NCBI RefSeq assembly: GCF_010894405.1
Contig: NZ_JAAIYA010000008.1
Span: 248,001-312,000 of the forward strand
Direction: 5' to 3'
DNA: 64,000 bases
Source of the DNA: Pyxidicoccus caerfyrddinensis
GTDB taxonomy: Bacteria > Myxococcota > Myxococcia > Myxococcales > Myxococcaceae
The translations under genes were made by a program, and so were the position numbers. Below, piece after piece: positions 46,027-54,546 of the stretch. Under the pieces are notes generated by a model. That model was not told where the DNA came from. It worked only from the letters and a program-made list of their open reading frames with translations, and made no database searches. Each line of letters starts with the position of its first letter. Positions within the stretch are counted from its first letter, which is position 1.

Positions 46027-47011
46027 GACGGATTCAGAAGGTAACCACGGCGCGCAAGGGGCAACCGACCCGGTGGGTATGTTCGCCAACCGGCTGCGCA
46101 AGGACGCGAAGCGCTTCCGCAAGTGGGCCCGCGCGCAAGGGCTGACGGCCTTCCGCGTCTACGACAGGGACATTCCCGAGTACCCGTACGCCATCGACCT
46201 CTACGGCGACCGCGCGCACGTGGTGGAGTACCCGCGCCGCCGCGCCCTCAAGTCCGGCACCGCCGAGTCCCAGCGCGAGGAGGTGCTCGCCGCGGTGACG
46301 GAGGTGCTCGGCGTCCCGCCCGAGCGCACCTTCGTGAAGACGCACACGCCCCAGCCCTGGGGCCGCTCGCAGTACGGCCGGGTGGGCGAGGGCAGCAGCC
46401 GAATCGTGGTGGAGGAGCAGGGCCTGAAGTTCTGGGTCAACCTCGGCGACTACCTCGACACCGGCCTCTTCATGGACCACCGCAACACCCGCGCGCGCGT
46501 GCGCGAGGAGGCCAGGGGCAAGCACTTCCTCAACCTCTTCGCGTACACCGGGGCCTTCACCGTGTACGCCGCCGCGGGCGGTGCCGCGAGCACCACGACG
46601 GTGGACCTGTCCAACACGTACCTCGACTGGGCCGAGGCCAACCTGGACTTGAACGGGCTCGCGGATGCGCGGCACGTGCTGGTGCGCGCGGACGCGAAGG
46701 CGTGGGTGGAAGCGCAGGCCGACGAGCCGGAGCGCTACGACCTGGTGGTGTGCGACCCGCCGTCCTTCTCCACGTCGAAGAAGATGTCCGGCAGCTTCAA
46801 CGTGCAGAGAGACCACCCGCGCCTGCTGGCCGCCATCCGGGCGCTGCTCGCGCCCGGCGGCGTCGTCTACTTCTCCACCAACTTCCTCGGCTTCGAGCTC
46901 AGCGACGCGGCCGCGCGGGGAATGGACGTGGAGGAAATCACCCCCGGCTCCATCCCCGAGGACTTCCAGCGGAAGGAAATCCACCGGTGCTGGCGGATGG
47001 TGGCCCCCTGA
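46025..47011 (+). CDS. Class I SAM-dependent methyltransferase (RlmI/RlmK-like, rRNA)
   Basis: A 328-residue methyltransferase. The substrate-side domain (1-150) has NRLRKDAKRFRKWARAQGL and DRDIPEYPYAIDLYGD. The Rossmann domain has FLNLFAYTGAFTVYAAAGGA, VDLSNTYLDWAEANLDLN and the catalytic-site VCDPPSFSTSKKMSGSF. This resembles the C-terminal half of E. coli RlmKL (23S rRNA m7G2069) and RlmI. Which base is modified cannot be told. ATG start at 46025. Confidence 0.88.
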   Translation: MTDSEGNHGAQGATDPVGMFANRLRKDAKRFRKWARAQGLTAFRVYDRDIPEYPYAIDLYGDRAHVVEYPRRRALKSGTAESQREEVLAAVTEVLGVPPERTFVKTHTPQPWGRSQYGRVGEGSSRIVVEEQGLKFWVNLGDYLDTGLFMDHRNTRARVREEARGKHFLNLFAYTGAFTVYAAAGGAASTTTVDLSNTYLDWAEANLDLNGLADARHVLVRADAKAWVEAQADEPERYDLVVCDPPSFSTSKKMSGSFNVQRDHPRLLAAIRALLAPGGVVYFSTNFLGFELSDAAARGMDVEEITPGSIPEDFQRKEIHRCWRMVAP

Positions 47012-47027
47012 CCGCAAAGGGGCCACC
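46999..47027. terminator. Hairpin at the convergent end of the methyltransferase and Cys-rich lipoprotein genes
   Basis: GGTGGCCCC (46999-47007) and GGGGCCACC (47019-47027) form a perfect 9-bp stem that includes the methyltransferase stop codon in its loop. No T-run on either strand. Confidence 0.35.
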
Positions 47028-47045
47028 GCTCTACCGAGGGCCGGG

Positions 47046-48206
47046 CTACAGCCAGCAGACGTTGTCGATGCAGCGCTCGCCGGCGGGGCACTCGCAGTTG
47101 GCGACGCACGCTTTGCCGCTGCCCTGATTCACCGGCTTGCACACGCCGCTGTTGCACACGTTGCCCGCGGGGCACTCGCAGTTGGCGCGGCACACCGGCG
47201 AGGTGCCCGCGTCCGTCGTGGGCGGAGGCGTGGGCGACTTGCAGTGGCCGCTGCTGCAGACCTGGCCGGAGGGGCAGTCGCAGTTGGCCACGCACGCCGG
47301 GCCCGTGCCCGCGTCCGGAGGCGGGGGCGGCGGCGTGGGCGACTTGCAGTAGCCGCTGGTGCAGACCTGACCGGAGGGGCAGTCACAGGTGGCCACGCAG
47401 GCCTGGCCCGGGTCCGGCTGCGGCGACTTGCACTGACCATTGGTGCAGACCTGGCCGGAGGGGCAGTCGCAGTTGGCGCGGCACTCGCCCCCGCTGGGAA
47501 TGGGCATGCAGTAGCCGATGTGGCACGAGTACTCGGGCGGGCACTCGGTGGTGGAGTCGCAGGACTCGCGGCACTGGCCGTCCACGCAGTCCTTCCCCTC
47601 CTGGCACTGGTAGGCGGAGGTGCACGCGTTCGGGTCCGGCGGGCGCGTGCGGCACACGCCGGAGACACACGCGTCCGTGGAGGGGCACTGCGTGTCCGCC
47701 GTGCAGCCGTGGTAGCAGGTGTTGTTGATGCAGTAGTTGCCCGCCCCGCAGTCCGCGTTCAGCCGGCACGTGCCGCCCGGGCCTGCGTCCGGACGCGTTC
47801 CACCATCCGAGCCGGCATCCGGGCGCGTGCCACCGTCCGTGCGCGTGCCAGCATCCGTCCCACTGTCCGGGCGCGAGCCACCCTGGCCGGGAACGCAGAA
47901 GTGATCGGCGCACTTGTTGCCCGAGCCACAATCCAGGTCACGCACGCAGGGCGTGTAGCAGACGTTGTTGACGCACACCTCGCCCCGGTCGCAGTCGCGG
48001 GAGGCGGAGCAGCTCGTCGAGTCGGGCGGCACCTCGTAACAACAGTTATCGCGACAGGTCTCACCACTGTCGCAGTCCGAGTTGCTGTAGCAATACTCCT
48101 CGTCGTCGTACCAGTCGTCGTTCTCGTGGATGATGCAGCCCGGTAGGGTCGATCCAAGCAAAAGCAAAAGCGACAGCAGCACGCTGCGCGCGGGGGTATT
48201 CCTCAT
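47046..48206 (-). CDS. Cysteine-rich repeat lipoprotein
   Basis: A 386-residue lipoprotein. The signal peptide ends in STLPGC. It contains about ten small Cys modules. Early ones are of the type CYSNSDCDSGETC. The last five are nearly identical, CDCPSGQVC followed by 3-4 residues and C. Linkers are rich in Asp/Gly/Pro/Thr (TDAGTRTDGGTRPDAG). Such modules are common in myxobacterial surface proteins and resemble disulfide-knotted eukaryotic repeats; no enzyme domain is visible. The likely role is outer-membrane adhesion or structure (inference). ATG at 48206 with GGAG upstream; divergent from an ECF sigma factor. Confidence 0.82.
   Translation of the reverse strand: MRNTPARSVLLSLLLLLGSTLPGCIIHENDDWYDDEEYCYSNSDCDSGETCRDNCCYEVPPDSTSCSASRDCDRGEVCVNNVCYTPCVRDLDCGSGNKCADHFCVPGQGGSRPDSGTDAGTRTDGGTRPDAGSDGGTRPDAGPGGTCRLNADCGAGNYCINNTCYHGCTADTQCPSTDACVSGVCRTRPPDPNACTSAYQCQEGKDCVDGQCRESCDSTTECPPEYSCHIGYCMPIPSGGECRANCDCPSGQVCTNGQCKSPQPDPGQACVATCDCPSGQVCTSGYCKSPTPPPPPPDAGTGPACVANCDCPSGQVCSSGHCKSPTPPPTTDAGTSPVCRANCECPAGNVCNSGVCKPVNQGSGKACVANCECPAGERCIDNVCWL
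47060..47470 (-). repeat. Tandem repeats encoding CDCPSGQVC modules
   Basis: Five copies of a unit of roughly 70-110 bp, sharing the plus-strand core GACCGGAGGGGCAGTC or close variants, encode the C-terminal Cys modules of the lipoprotein. Spacing differs because the Pro/Thr linkers vary. Confidence 0.75.
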
Positions 48207-48298
48207 GAGTAGGTACTCCGAGAAAGCTGGGGGACCGGTCCGGCCACCGGGTGGGTTGTCCGGGTTCAGGCGCGTTTGACGCCGGAGGCTGTACGGCT

Positions 48299-48319
48299 GA
48301 TCAAACAATAATTTTGATC
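48299..48319. promoter_or_regulatory. AT-rich inverted repeat between the lipoprotein and sigma factor genes
   Basis: GATCAAA and TTTGATC are perfect 7-bp arms around an AT-rich 7-bp spacer (CAATAAT). It lies about 90 bp from each divergent start. The AT content is striking in this genome, so it is a candidate operator or promoter core. Confidence 0.45.
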
Positions 48320-48401
48320 GCCCGCATTGGGAGCGGCGACCCAGTCAGTACGGAGGTAGTCTGTGCTGGCCTGGACCATTCACATCGGCAGCGGCGCGCT
48401 C

Positions 48402-49112
48402 ATGAAAAGAGCAGAACCGTTGCCGGCCCCCGAGGGAGCGCCTCCGGTGTTCTTCAGAGGAACTCGTTCACTGGCGGAAGTCAGCGCGCCGGCCGAGCGC
48501 CTTGCGAGAGATGTGCCCGCGCCAGTGAGCGCGGATGAGGCCCAGCTCCACCTCCTGGTGCGTCGGGTCCAGGACGGAGACCTCGCCGCCTTCGAGCAGC
48601 TCTACCAGGTCACGCGGTTGGACGCGGCGCGGACGCTGCGACACCTGGTGGGCGACCGGGTGGAGGTGGAGGACCTGCTCCAGGAGACGTACCTGCGGCT
48701 GCTGACGGCGGTGAAGGGCTACCGGGGCGAGTCGCGCTTCCGGACGTTCTTCTACCGGGTGTGCTCCAACGTGGCGCTGTCGCACCTGCGCTGGAAGCGG
48801 CGGCGGCCGGAGGACTCGTTCGCGGAGCCGCCGGAGCAGGAGTCACCGGGGGAGGACCCCGAGCGCGCCGCGGCCCGGCGCCAGGCGGCACGGCTGGTGG
48901 AGCTGGCGCTGGAGCGGCTGAAGCCGAAGAAGCGCATCGTCTTCGTCTACTACGAGCTGTGCGGCATGAGCCCGGACGAGATTGCCGAAGCCGTGGGAAG
49001 TTCGGTCAACACCGTCCGCAGCCGACTGCACCACGCGAGACTGGAGTTCAACGAGGCCATGCAGCGACTGCTCGTCACCCGCCGCCCTGGAGCTCCCCAT
49101 GGCCGGCCATGA
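48402..49112 (+). CDS. ECF-family RNA polymerase sigma factor
   Basis: A 236-residue sigma-70-family protein. Region 2 is VEDLLQETYLRLLTAV and FRTFFYRVCSNVALSHLRW. Region 4 is LKPKKRIVFVYYELCGMSPD and VGSSVNTVRSRLHHAR. An unusual 55-residue Pro/Ala N-terminus precedes region 2. ATG at 48402 is preferred over the GTG at 48363. Its end overlaps the next gene, a zinc-finger anti-sigma/FecR protein, by 14 bp, so the two are coupled. Confidence 0.93.
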   Translation: MKRAEPLPAPEGAPPVFFRGTRSLAEVSAPAERLARDVPAPVSADEAQLHLLVRRVQDGDLAAFEQLYQVTRLDAARTLRHLVGDRVEVEDLLQETYLRLLTAVKGYRGESRFRTFFYRVCSNVALSHLRWKRRRPEDSFAEPPEQESPGEDPERAAARRQAARLVELALERLKPKKRIVFVYYELCGMSPDEIAEAVGSSVNTVRSRLHHARLEFNEAMQRLLVTRRPGAPHGRP

Positions 49113-50811
49113 GGTCCAGGCACTGTGGGCGCTGGCTGCGGGCGAGCTGGACGCGGCGGAGCGCTCGCGCGTGGAGGCCCACGTGTCCGGGTGCGCGGAG
49201 TGCGCGGCGGAACTGGCACGGGTGAGGCAGTCCCGCGCGGTGCTGCACGAGGCGCGCGAGGTGACGCCGGACGTGCGCTGGAGCGCGGTGGACGCGGGGC
49301 TCCAGGCCGCGGCGGCGCGACAAGCGGCGTCCCGGTCCCTGGGGCCGTGGGCGAGGCTGCGTGAAGCGGCGGCGCAGCGGGTGAAGCCGGCATCCGGGTC
49401 CTGGCGGCCCGGCGCCTTGGCGGTCCCGAGGTCCCGGCTCCCGTGGGCCATGCTGCTCGCGGGGGCCTGCGCGGCGATGCTGGGCTTCTGGATGTTGCGG
49501 ACGCCGGACGTGGCCCCGGGCACGACGGTGGCGGTGCTCGACGGGGACGGTGCTCCGGGCACGCCCCAGGTGGAGCACGCGGGCACGCCCCAGGTGGAGC
49601 ACGCGGGCACGCCCCAGGTGGGGACGGTGCGCGACGGTGCTGGCGTCCTGGCGGAGCTGCCGCGTGAAGGCACCGGCAGCACCGATACGGCGCAGGCGGA
49701 GAGCACCTCGGGCGCGATGGTGCGCGAGGCAGGCGGCGCGGAGCAGACGCTCCAGGCGGGCACGAAGCTGCGCTCGGGTGTCGCGGTCCGGACGCCCGCG
49801 CGCGCCACGGCGCTGCTGCGGCTGCCGGACGCGAGCCGGGTGCGGCTGTCGGCGGGCTCGGAGGTGGAGCTGTCCCGAGCGGAGGCGCGCGACGTCCACC
49901 TCACGGTGCGTCGGGGCCGGCTGTCGGTGCAGGCCTCGCATGCGCAGCGCGAGGGCTTCCTGGTGGAGGCGGCGGGCCTGCGCGTGTCCGTGGTGGGCAC
50001 CGTCTTCACGGTGGAGCACACCGAGCACGGAGCGGCGGTGGCCGTGGCGGAAGGACGCGTGCGCGTGGAGGTGGAGGGCCAGCCTCCGCGACTGGTGAGC
50101 GCGGGCGAGCGGGTGGAGCTGGATTCGCGGAAGCAGACTTTGAAGCACGCGCCGGTATCCGAGCCCGACCAGCGGGCCTTCGCGGAGCTGAGCGCACCCG
50201 ACGCGGTGGTGCAGGCTCCGGCCACGGAGAAGCCGGTGGTGGCCATGAAGGAGACGCGGCCGCAGGTGTCACGCCCTGAAAGCAAGCAGTCCCCACAGCA
50301 GGAGCAGGCCCCGCCGCCGGAAGAAATCCCTGCTCGCACGCAGGTGGTGGCCGAGGTGTCTCCGTCCAAGGGCGCGGTGCCCTCCGAAGTGGACCCCGAC
50401 CAGGAGTTCGCGCCCTACCCCGCGAAGTCCGTGACGGAGCAGCTGCCCCCGAAGATGGCCGAGCCCCCTGCCCCACCGCCTCCCACCGCCGTGGCGGAGC
50501 GGCCCACGAAGGAGAAGAAGAAGCCGCTGATTCCCATGGCCCTGCTGTCGGGCAACGCGGACGAGCGCTTCCTGGGGTACGCGCGGCTCCAGATGAGCCC
50601 CCGCACGTGCGAGAGCTTCCTGGTGGGCCTGGACGAGATTGCACAGCGGAGCCCGCGTGCGGACCACCGCGACCAGGCGCGCCAGCTTCGAGCGCAGTGC
50701 CTGGCCAAGAAGAACCCTCAGCACGCCCCTCGGCTGGACCCACCGACAGGCCCTCAACGACTTCCCACGGCGCCGCTGAATCCGGGAGGCCGCACCGGGC
50801 GCCTCCCCTGA
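49099..50811 (+). CDS. Anti-sigma factor with zinc-finger, TM and FecR domains
   Basis: A 570-residue protein. The N-terminal anti-sigma zinc finger has H28-x3-C32-x2-C35 (AHVSGCAECAAEL). A TM segment lies at about 112-131 (LPWAMLLAGACAAMLGFWM). A short repeat GTPQVEHA and a FecR-type periplasmic domain follow at about 215-335 (GTKLRSGVAVRTPARATALL, RLSAGSEVELSR, RVSVVGTVFTVEH). A Pro-rich stretch and a helical C-terminus (SPRADHRDQARQLRAQC) end it. Expected to hold the upstream sigma factor until a periplasmic signal arrives. The ATG at 49099 lies inside the sigma gene. Confidence 0.85.
   Translation: MAGHEVQALWALAAGELDAAERSRVEAHVSGCAECAAELARVRQSRAVLHEAREVTPDVRWSAVDAGLQAAAARQAASRSLGPWARLREAAAQRVKPASGSWRPGALAVPRSRLPWAMLLAGACAAMLGFWMLRTPDVAPGTTVAVLDGDGAPGTPQVEHAGTPQVEHAGTPQVGTVRDGAGVLAELPREGTGSTDTAQAESTSGAMVREAGGAEQTLQAGTKLRSGVAVRTPARATALLRLPDASRVRLSAGSEVELSRAEARDVHLTVRRGRLSVQASHAQREGFLVEAAGLRVSVVGTVFTVEHTEHGAAVAVAEGRVRVEVEGQPPRLVSAGERVELDSRKQTLKHAPVSEPDQRAFAELSAPDAVVQAPATEKPVVAMKETRPQVSRPESKQSPQQEQAPPPEEIPARTQVVAEVSPSKGAVPSEVDPDQEFAPYPAKSVTEQLPPKMAEPPAPPPPTAVAERPTKEKKKPLIPMALLSGNADERFLGYARLQMSPRTCESFLVGLDEIAQRSPRADHRDQARQLRAQCLAKKNPQHAPRLDPPTGPQRLPTAPLNPGGRTGRLP
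49557..49621 (+). repeat. 24-bp tandem repeat in the anti-sigma gene
   Basis: GGCACGCCCCAGGTGGAGCA plus CGCG is repeated with 24-bp period, about 2.7 copies. It encodes GTPQVEHA just after the membrane segment. In-frame copy-number change would alter linker length. Confidence 0.85.
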
Positions 50812-50833
50812 AGTCCTCGGCGCGCCGCCGGGG

Positions 50834-52021
50834 TCAGCCGTCCGAGCCGGTGCGCTGCAGCTTCTGCGGCGGCTCCGTGGCATTCCCCCGCGCCACCAGC
50901 TCGCGCACCACGGACTCGAGCGCACGGATGCGCCGGCCCGCGCGCCCGGGAGCCCAGTCGGGCACCTCCGGTCCTTGCAGCAACTCCATGGCCTGCTCCA
51001 CCCCGCCCGCCTTGCCCTTCAGCGCGCGCGCCGTGGCCAGTCGCACGTTGCGCGCCGGCCGCCGGGTGACGCCTCCCTCCCACAGCAAGTCCAGCGCGAA
51101 GGTGGTCCACACGGCCAGCTCGTCATCGGGGCGGAGGAACGCCTCGAACCGCGCCAGCGCCTGCGTGCGGGGCTCTCCCGCGAACAGCACCTCCTCGGGC
51201 AACTCCACGTGCAGCGGCGTGCTGCGCGCCAGCGGCTGCTCGGGGGCGATGACGGCCTCGAAGCGCTCTCCCGTGGCCGGGCGGCAGGCCACCGCGTGGA
51301 CCAACTCGGAAGGAATGTTCGTTCCAGTCGGGTGCGCGTTGGCCTCGCCGTAGAAGACGACGAGGTTCTCGAAGCGGTCGGCCAGCGTGCGCAGCTCCAG
51401 CGGCGGACGCCACGGGCCGAAGTAGATGCGGCGGCGGTTCGGCGACGTCCGCTGCGACTGCCGCTCCAGCTGCGTGTCCACCATGTACTCGAAGGCCTTG
51501 AGCATGGTGTCGAAGCGCTCCGGGTCCCCCTCCAGGATGCCCAGCATCTCCACCACGGCCTCGATGGTGGAGACACAGTGGTCCGCGGGCTCGGCGCGGA
51601 TGCGGTAGTTGCTCGGCCGGCGGGGCACGAAGCTGATGCGCGGCAGGCTGGCGAGCAGCGGGTTTCGCGAGACGACCTTCTTCGCCTGGGGCCACGTGCC
51701 GTCCACGACGATGATGGTCTCCGGCGGATTCCTGCTGGCCTCCTCCACCGTGATGGCATTGTCGCCCGGGAAGAGCACGGCCACCGACTCCGGCTTCGCC
51801 GCCAGCTGCGCCAGCCGCGCGTGGTCGGTGAAGTCCACGCCCTCGTGCAGCTCGGCATTGCGCAGCGCCAGGCGGGCCATGCGTGCCGTGCCAATGGCCA
51901 CGCGCCGCTCACGCGGATGCTGGAGGAAGACGACGCGCGTCCGGGTCTCCAGCGGGGGCGGCAGTTGCGCGCAGTAGCAGGTACTCTCGGGACGGCGGCA
52001 GCGAAGACACAAGTTACGCAC
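50834..52021 (-). CDS. DTW domain protein (tRNA-uridine aminocarboxypropyltransferase family) with extra C-terminal domain
   Basis: A 395-residue protein. The N-terminal zinc-binding-like segment CLRCRRPESTCYC is followed by RVVFLQHPRERRVAIGTARM, the signature VVDGTWPQAKKVV (D-x-T-W) and YRIRAEPADHCVSTIEAV. These define the DTW/TapT family, which adds acp to uridines in tRNA. Known members are about 200-230 residues. Here about 170 more follow (RIYFGPWRPPLELRTLADRF, FYGEANAHPTGTNIPSELVH), unrecognised. GTG start at 52021. Confidence 0.85.
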   Translation of the reverse strand: MRNLCLRCRRPESTCYCAQLPPPLETRTRVVFLQHPRERRVAIGTARMARLALRNAELHEGVDFTDHARLAQLAAKPESVAVLFPGDNAITVEEASRNPPETIIVVDGTWPQAKKVVSRNPLLASLPRISFVPRRPSNYRIRAEPADHCVSTIEAVVEMLGILEGDPERFDTMLKAFEYMVDTQLERQSQRTSPNRRRIYFGPWRPPLELRTLADRFENLVVFYGEANAHPTGTNIPSELVHAVACRPATGERFEAVIAPEQPLARSTPLHVELPEEVLFAGEPRTQALARFEAFLRPDDELAVWTTFALDLLWEGGVTRRPARNVRLATARALKGKAGGVEQAMELLQGPEVPDWAPGRAGRRIRALESVVRELVARGNATEPPQKLQRTGSDG

Positions 52022-52178
52022 AGTCAGCCTTTACGGTACGCCCCGGAGAGGGGCAAGCACTGCCGACAGGCCGTGCGGAGGCCGACCGGGGAGGCAGCCG
52101 ACCCACGGCTCCCGTACCCTGGAGTCCCGGCCCAAGATGTCCCCCCCAAGCCCCCGGGTGACGGAGTACAGAAGCCCC

Positions 52179-52943
52179 GTGAATCTGCTCCTGCTCTTCG
52201 ACGAGGACTTCCTCCCGGACGGCACCGCCCGCCTCACCGGACGCCGGGCCCAGCACGCCCGCGAGGTGCTGCGCGCCGAGCCCGGCGAGTCCCTGCGCGT
52301 GGGCCGCCTGGGCGGCCTCACCGGCACCGGCGAGGTGCTGGAGAACAGCGCCGGCGTCCTGCACCTGCGCGTCTCCCTCACCGACCCGCCGCCCCCCCGA
52401 GCGGGCGTAGACCTGCTCCTCGCCATCCCCCGCCCCAAAGCCCTCAAGAAGGTCCTCCCCGCGGTGGCCTCGCTAGGCGTGGACCGCGTGGTGCTGGTCA
52501 ACGCGGCCCGCGTGGAGAAGAGCTACTTCGACTCCAAGGTGCTGGACGCCGCCTTCGTGCGCGAGCTGCTCCTCCAGGGCCTGGAGCAGGCCCGGGACAC
52601 GCACCTGCCGGAGGTCCTCATCCGCGAGCGCTTCCGCCCCTTCGTCGAGGACGAGTCGGCCGCCCTCTTCGGCCCGGGCGCCGTCCGGCTGCTCCCCCAC
52701 CCGCCCGCGAAGCAGCCCCTGCGCGCGGCCGGGGCGGACACGGCCGAGCGGGTGGTGCTGGCCATCGGCCCCGACGGCGGCTGGGTCCCCTTCGAAGCCG
52801 ACCTCCTCGAGGCCCATGGCTTCCGCCCCTTCTCCCTGGGCCCGCGCATCCTCCGGGTGGAGACGGCCGTCCCCGTCCTCCTGGGGCAGGTGGCCCTTCT
52901 GCGAGAGGACACTGCTCCGCGTCAGGAGCCATCTCGGACTTGA
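52179..52943 (+). CDS. rsmE: 16S rRNA (uracil(1498)-N3)-methyltransferase RsmE
   Basis: SPOUT methyltransferase for U1498 of 16S rRNA. It has 254 residues from GTG at 52179 (VNLLLLFDEDFLPDGTARL). A PUA-like N-domain has RRAQHAREVLRAEPGE. The knot domain has PRPKALKKVLPAVASLGV, VLAIGPDGGWVPFEADLL and LGPRILRVETAVPVLLGQV. The SAM-binding motifs are all present. An in-frame upstream start at 52137 would add 14 non-conserved residues. Confidence 0.94.
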   Translation: MNLLLLFDEDFLPDGTARLTGRRAQHAREVLRAEPGESLRVGRLGGLTGTGEVLENSAGVLHLRVSLTDPPPPRAGVDLLLAIPRPKALKKVLPAVASLGVDRVVLVNAARVEKSYFDSKVLDAAFVRELLLQGLEQARDTHLPEVLIRERFRPFVEDESAALFGPGAVRLLPHPPAKQPLRAAGADTAERVVLAIGPDGGWVPFEADLLEAHGFRPFSLGPRILRVETAVPVLLGQVALLREDTAPRQEPSRT

Positions 52944-52977
52944 AGCGTTGCCGGGCGCTGTTGAAAAGTCACACGCC

Positions 52978-54513
52978 ATGGCCACGTCCAACCCCTCCGC
53001 CACCGCCCCCGCCGCCGACGGCACCTCGCAGCCCGCCGTGGGTGAGCAGCAGCCCCTCGTCACCTCCGAGCCTCAGGCCGCGCCCGCGAAGCCCGCCAGC
53101 CACGACACGGTGCCACCCCCGGCCCTGCTCGACTTCATGGTGAAGCGCTGGAAGCCGGGCGCGAAGAAGCTGCCTCCCAAGCTGAAGAACGCCGACGCCT
53201 TCCGCGCCCGCCGCCGCGCCCTCTCCAAGCTGTTCCCCGGCGAGACGCTCATCATCCCCACCGGCCACGAGAAGGTGCGCGCCAACGACACCTACTACCG
53301 CTTCCGGCCGGGCACCGACTTCTACTACCTCACCGGCAACACCGAGCCGGACTGCGTCCTCATCCTCCAGCCGAAGGAGGGCGGCGGCCACACCGACCTC
53401 CTCTTCGTGGAGCCCAACCCGGGCCGCAGTGACGCCACCTTCTTCACGGACCGCGTGAAGGGCGAGCTGTGGGTGGGCCCGCGCCTGGGCGTGAAGGAGA
53501 GCCAGGCCCGCTTCGGCGTGGACGAGGCGCGCGGCCTCGACGGGCTGAAGGACTACCTCGCTGGCCTGCACGGCGCCGTCAGCCGGCCCACGCGCGTGCT
53601 GCGCAACTTCTCGCCCAAGGTGGACACCGCGATTCCCGAGGGCGGAGAGCGCGACAAGGCCATGGCCCAGGCCCTCTCCGAGATGCGGCTGCTCAAGGAC
53701 GCGCAGGAGCTGCGCGAGCTGCAGGCCTCCATCGACTCCACCCAGCGCGGCTTCGAGGACGTCATCCGCGGCCTGAAGACGGCGAAGTCGGAGCGCTACG
53801 TGGAGGGCATCTTCAACCTGCGCGCCCGCGTGGAGGGCAACGACGTGGGCTACGGCACCATCGCCGCCAGCGGCTCGCACGCGTGCGTGCTGCACTGGAC
53901 GCGCAATGACGGGCCGCTCGTCCCGGGGGATTTGCTCCTGCTGGACGCGGGCGTGGAGGGCCACACGCTCTACACGGCGGACATCACCCGCACCCTGCCC
54001 CTCTCCGGGAAGTTCTCGAAGGAGCAGCGCGAAATCTACGAGCTGGTGCTGGAGGCACAGGACCAGGCGATTGCCGCGGTGAAGCCGGGCAACGACTTCA
54101 TGGAGCCCAACCGCGTGGCCATGCGCGTGCTGGCGAAGGGCCTGGAGTCGCTCGGCATCCTGGAGAGCGCCGAGGAGGCACTCAAGGACGAGCACCAGTT
54201 CTACAAGCGCTACTCGTTGCACAACGTCAGCCACATGCTGGGCCTGGACGTGCACGACTGCGCCCAGGCGCGGCAGGAGGCGTACAAGTACGGCAAGCTT
54301 CAGCCCGGCATGGTGCTGACGGTGGAGCCCGGCCTGTACTTCCAGACGGACGACCTCACCGTGCCGCGGCGCTACCGCGGCATCGGCGTGCGGATTGAAG
54401 ACGACGTCGTCGTCACCGCGCGCGGCTGCAAGGTCCTCTCCGGAAAGATTCCCCGCACCGCGAAGGACGTGGAGGCGTGGATGAAGTCCGTGTGGAAGAC
54501 CGCGAAGAAGTAG
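52978..54513 (+). CDS. Xaa-Pro aminopeptidase (M24B, aminopeptidase P)
   Basis: Removes an N-terminal residue next to proline. It has 511 residues. A 45-residue Ala/Pro/Ser N-terminal extension precedes an AMP_N domain (ALLDFMVKRWKPGAKK, then TYYRFRPGTDFYYLTGNTEP). The pita-bread domain carries the dimetal ligands: D in LLDAGVEGHTLY and TADITRTLP, H in NVSHMLGLDVHD, E in LTVEPGLYF and VRIEDDVVV. All are present. ATG at 52978. Cytoplasmic, since no signal peptide is seen. Confidence 0.93.
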   Translation: MATSNPSATAPAADGTSQPAVGEQQPLVTSEPQAAPAKPASHDTVPPPALLDFMVKRWKPGAKKLPPKLKNADAFRARRRALSKLFPGETLIIPTGHEKVRANDTYYRFRPGTDFYYLTGNTEPDCVLILQPKEGGGHTDLLFVEPNPGRSDATFFTDRVKGELWVGPRLGVKESQARFGVDEARGLDGLKDYLAGLHGAVSRPTRVLRNFSPKVDTAIPEGGERDKAMAQALSEMRLLKDAQELRELQASIDSTQRGFEDVIRGLKTAKSERYVEGIFNLRARVEGNDVGYGTIAASGSHACVLHWTRNDGPLVPGDLLLLDAGVEGHTLYTADITRTLPLSGKFSKEQREIYELVLEAQDQAIAAVKPGNDFMEPNRVAMRVLAKGLESLGILESAEEALKDEHQFYKRYSLHNVSHMLGLDVHDCAQARQEAYKYGKLQPGMVLTVEPGLYFQTDDLTVPRRYRGIGVRIEDDVVVTARGCKVLSGKIPRTAKDVEAWMKSVWKTAKK

Positions 54514-54546
54514 CGGCCTTCTCCCTTGAGGGCCCGGAGGACGGTG

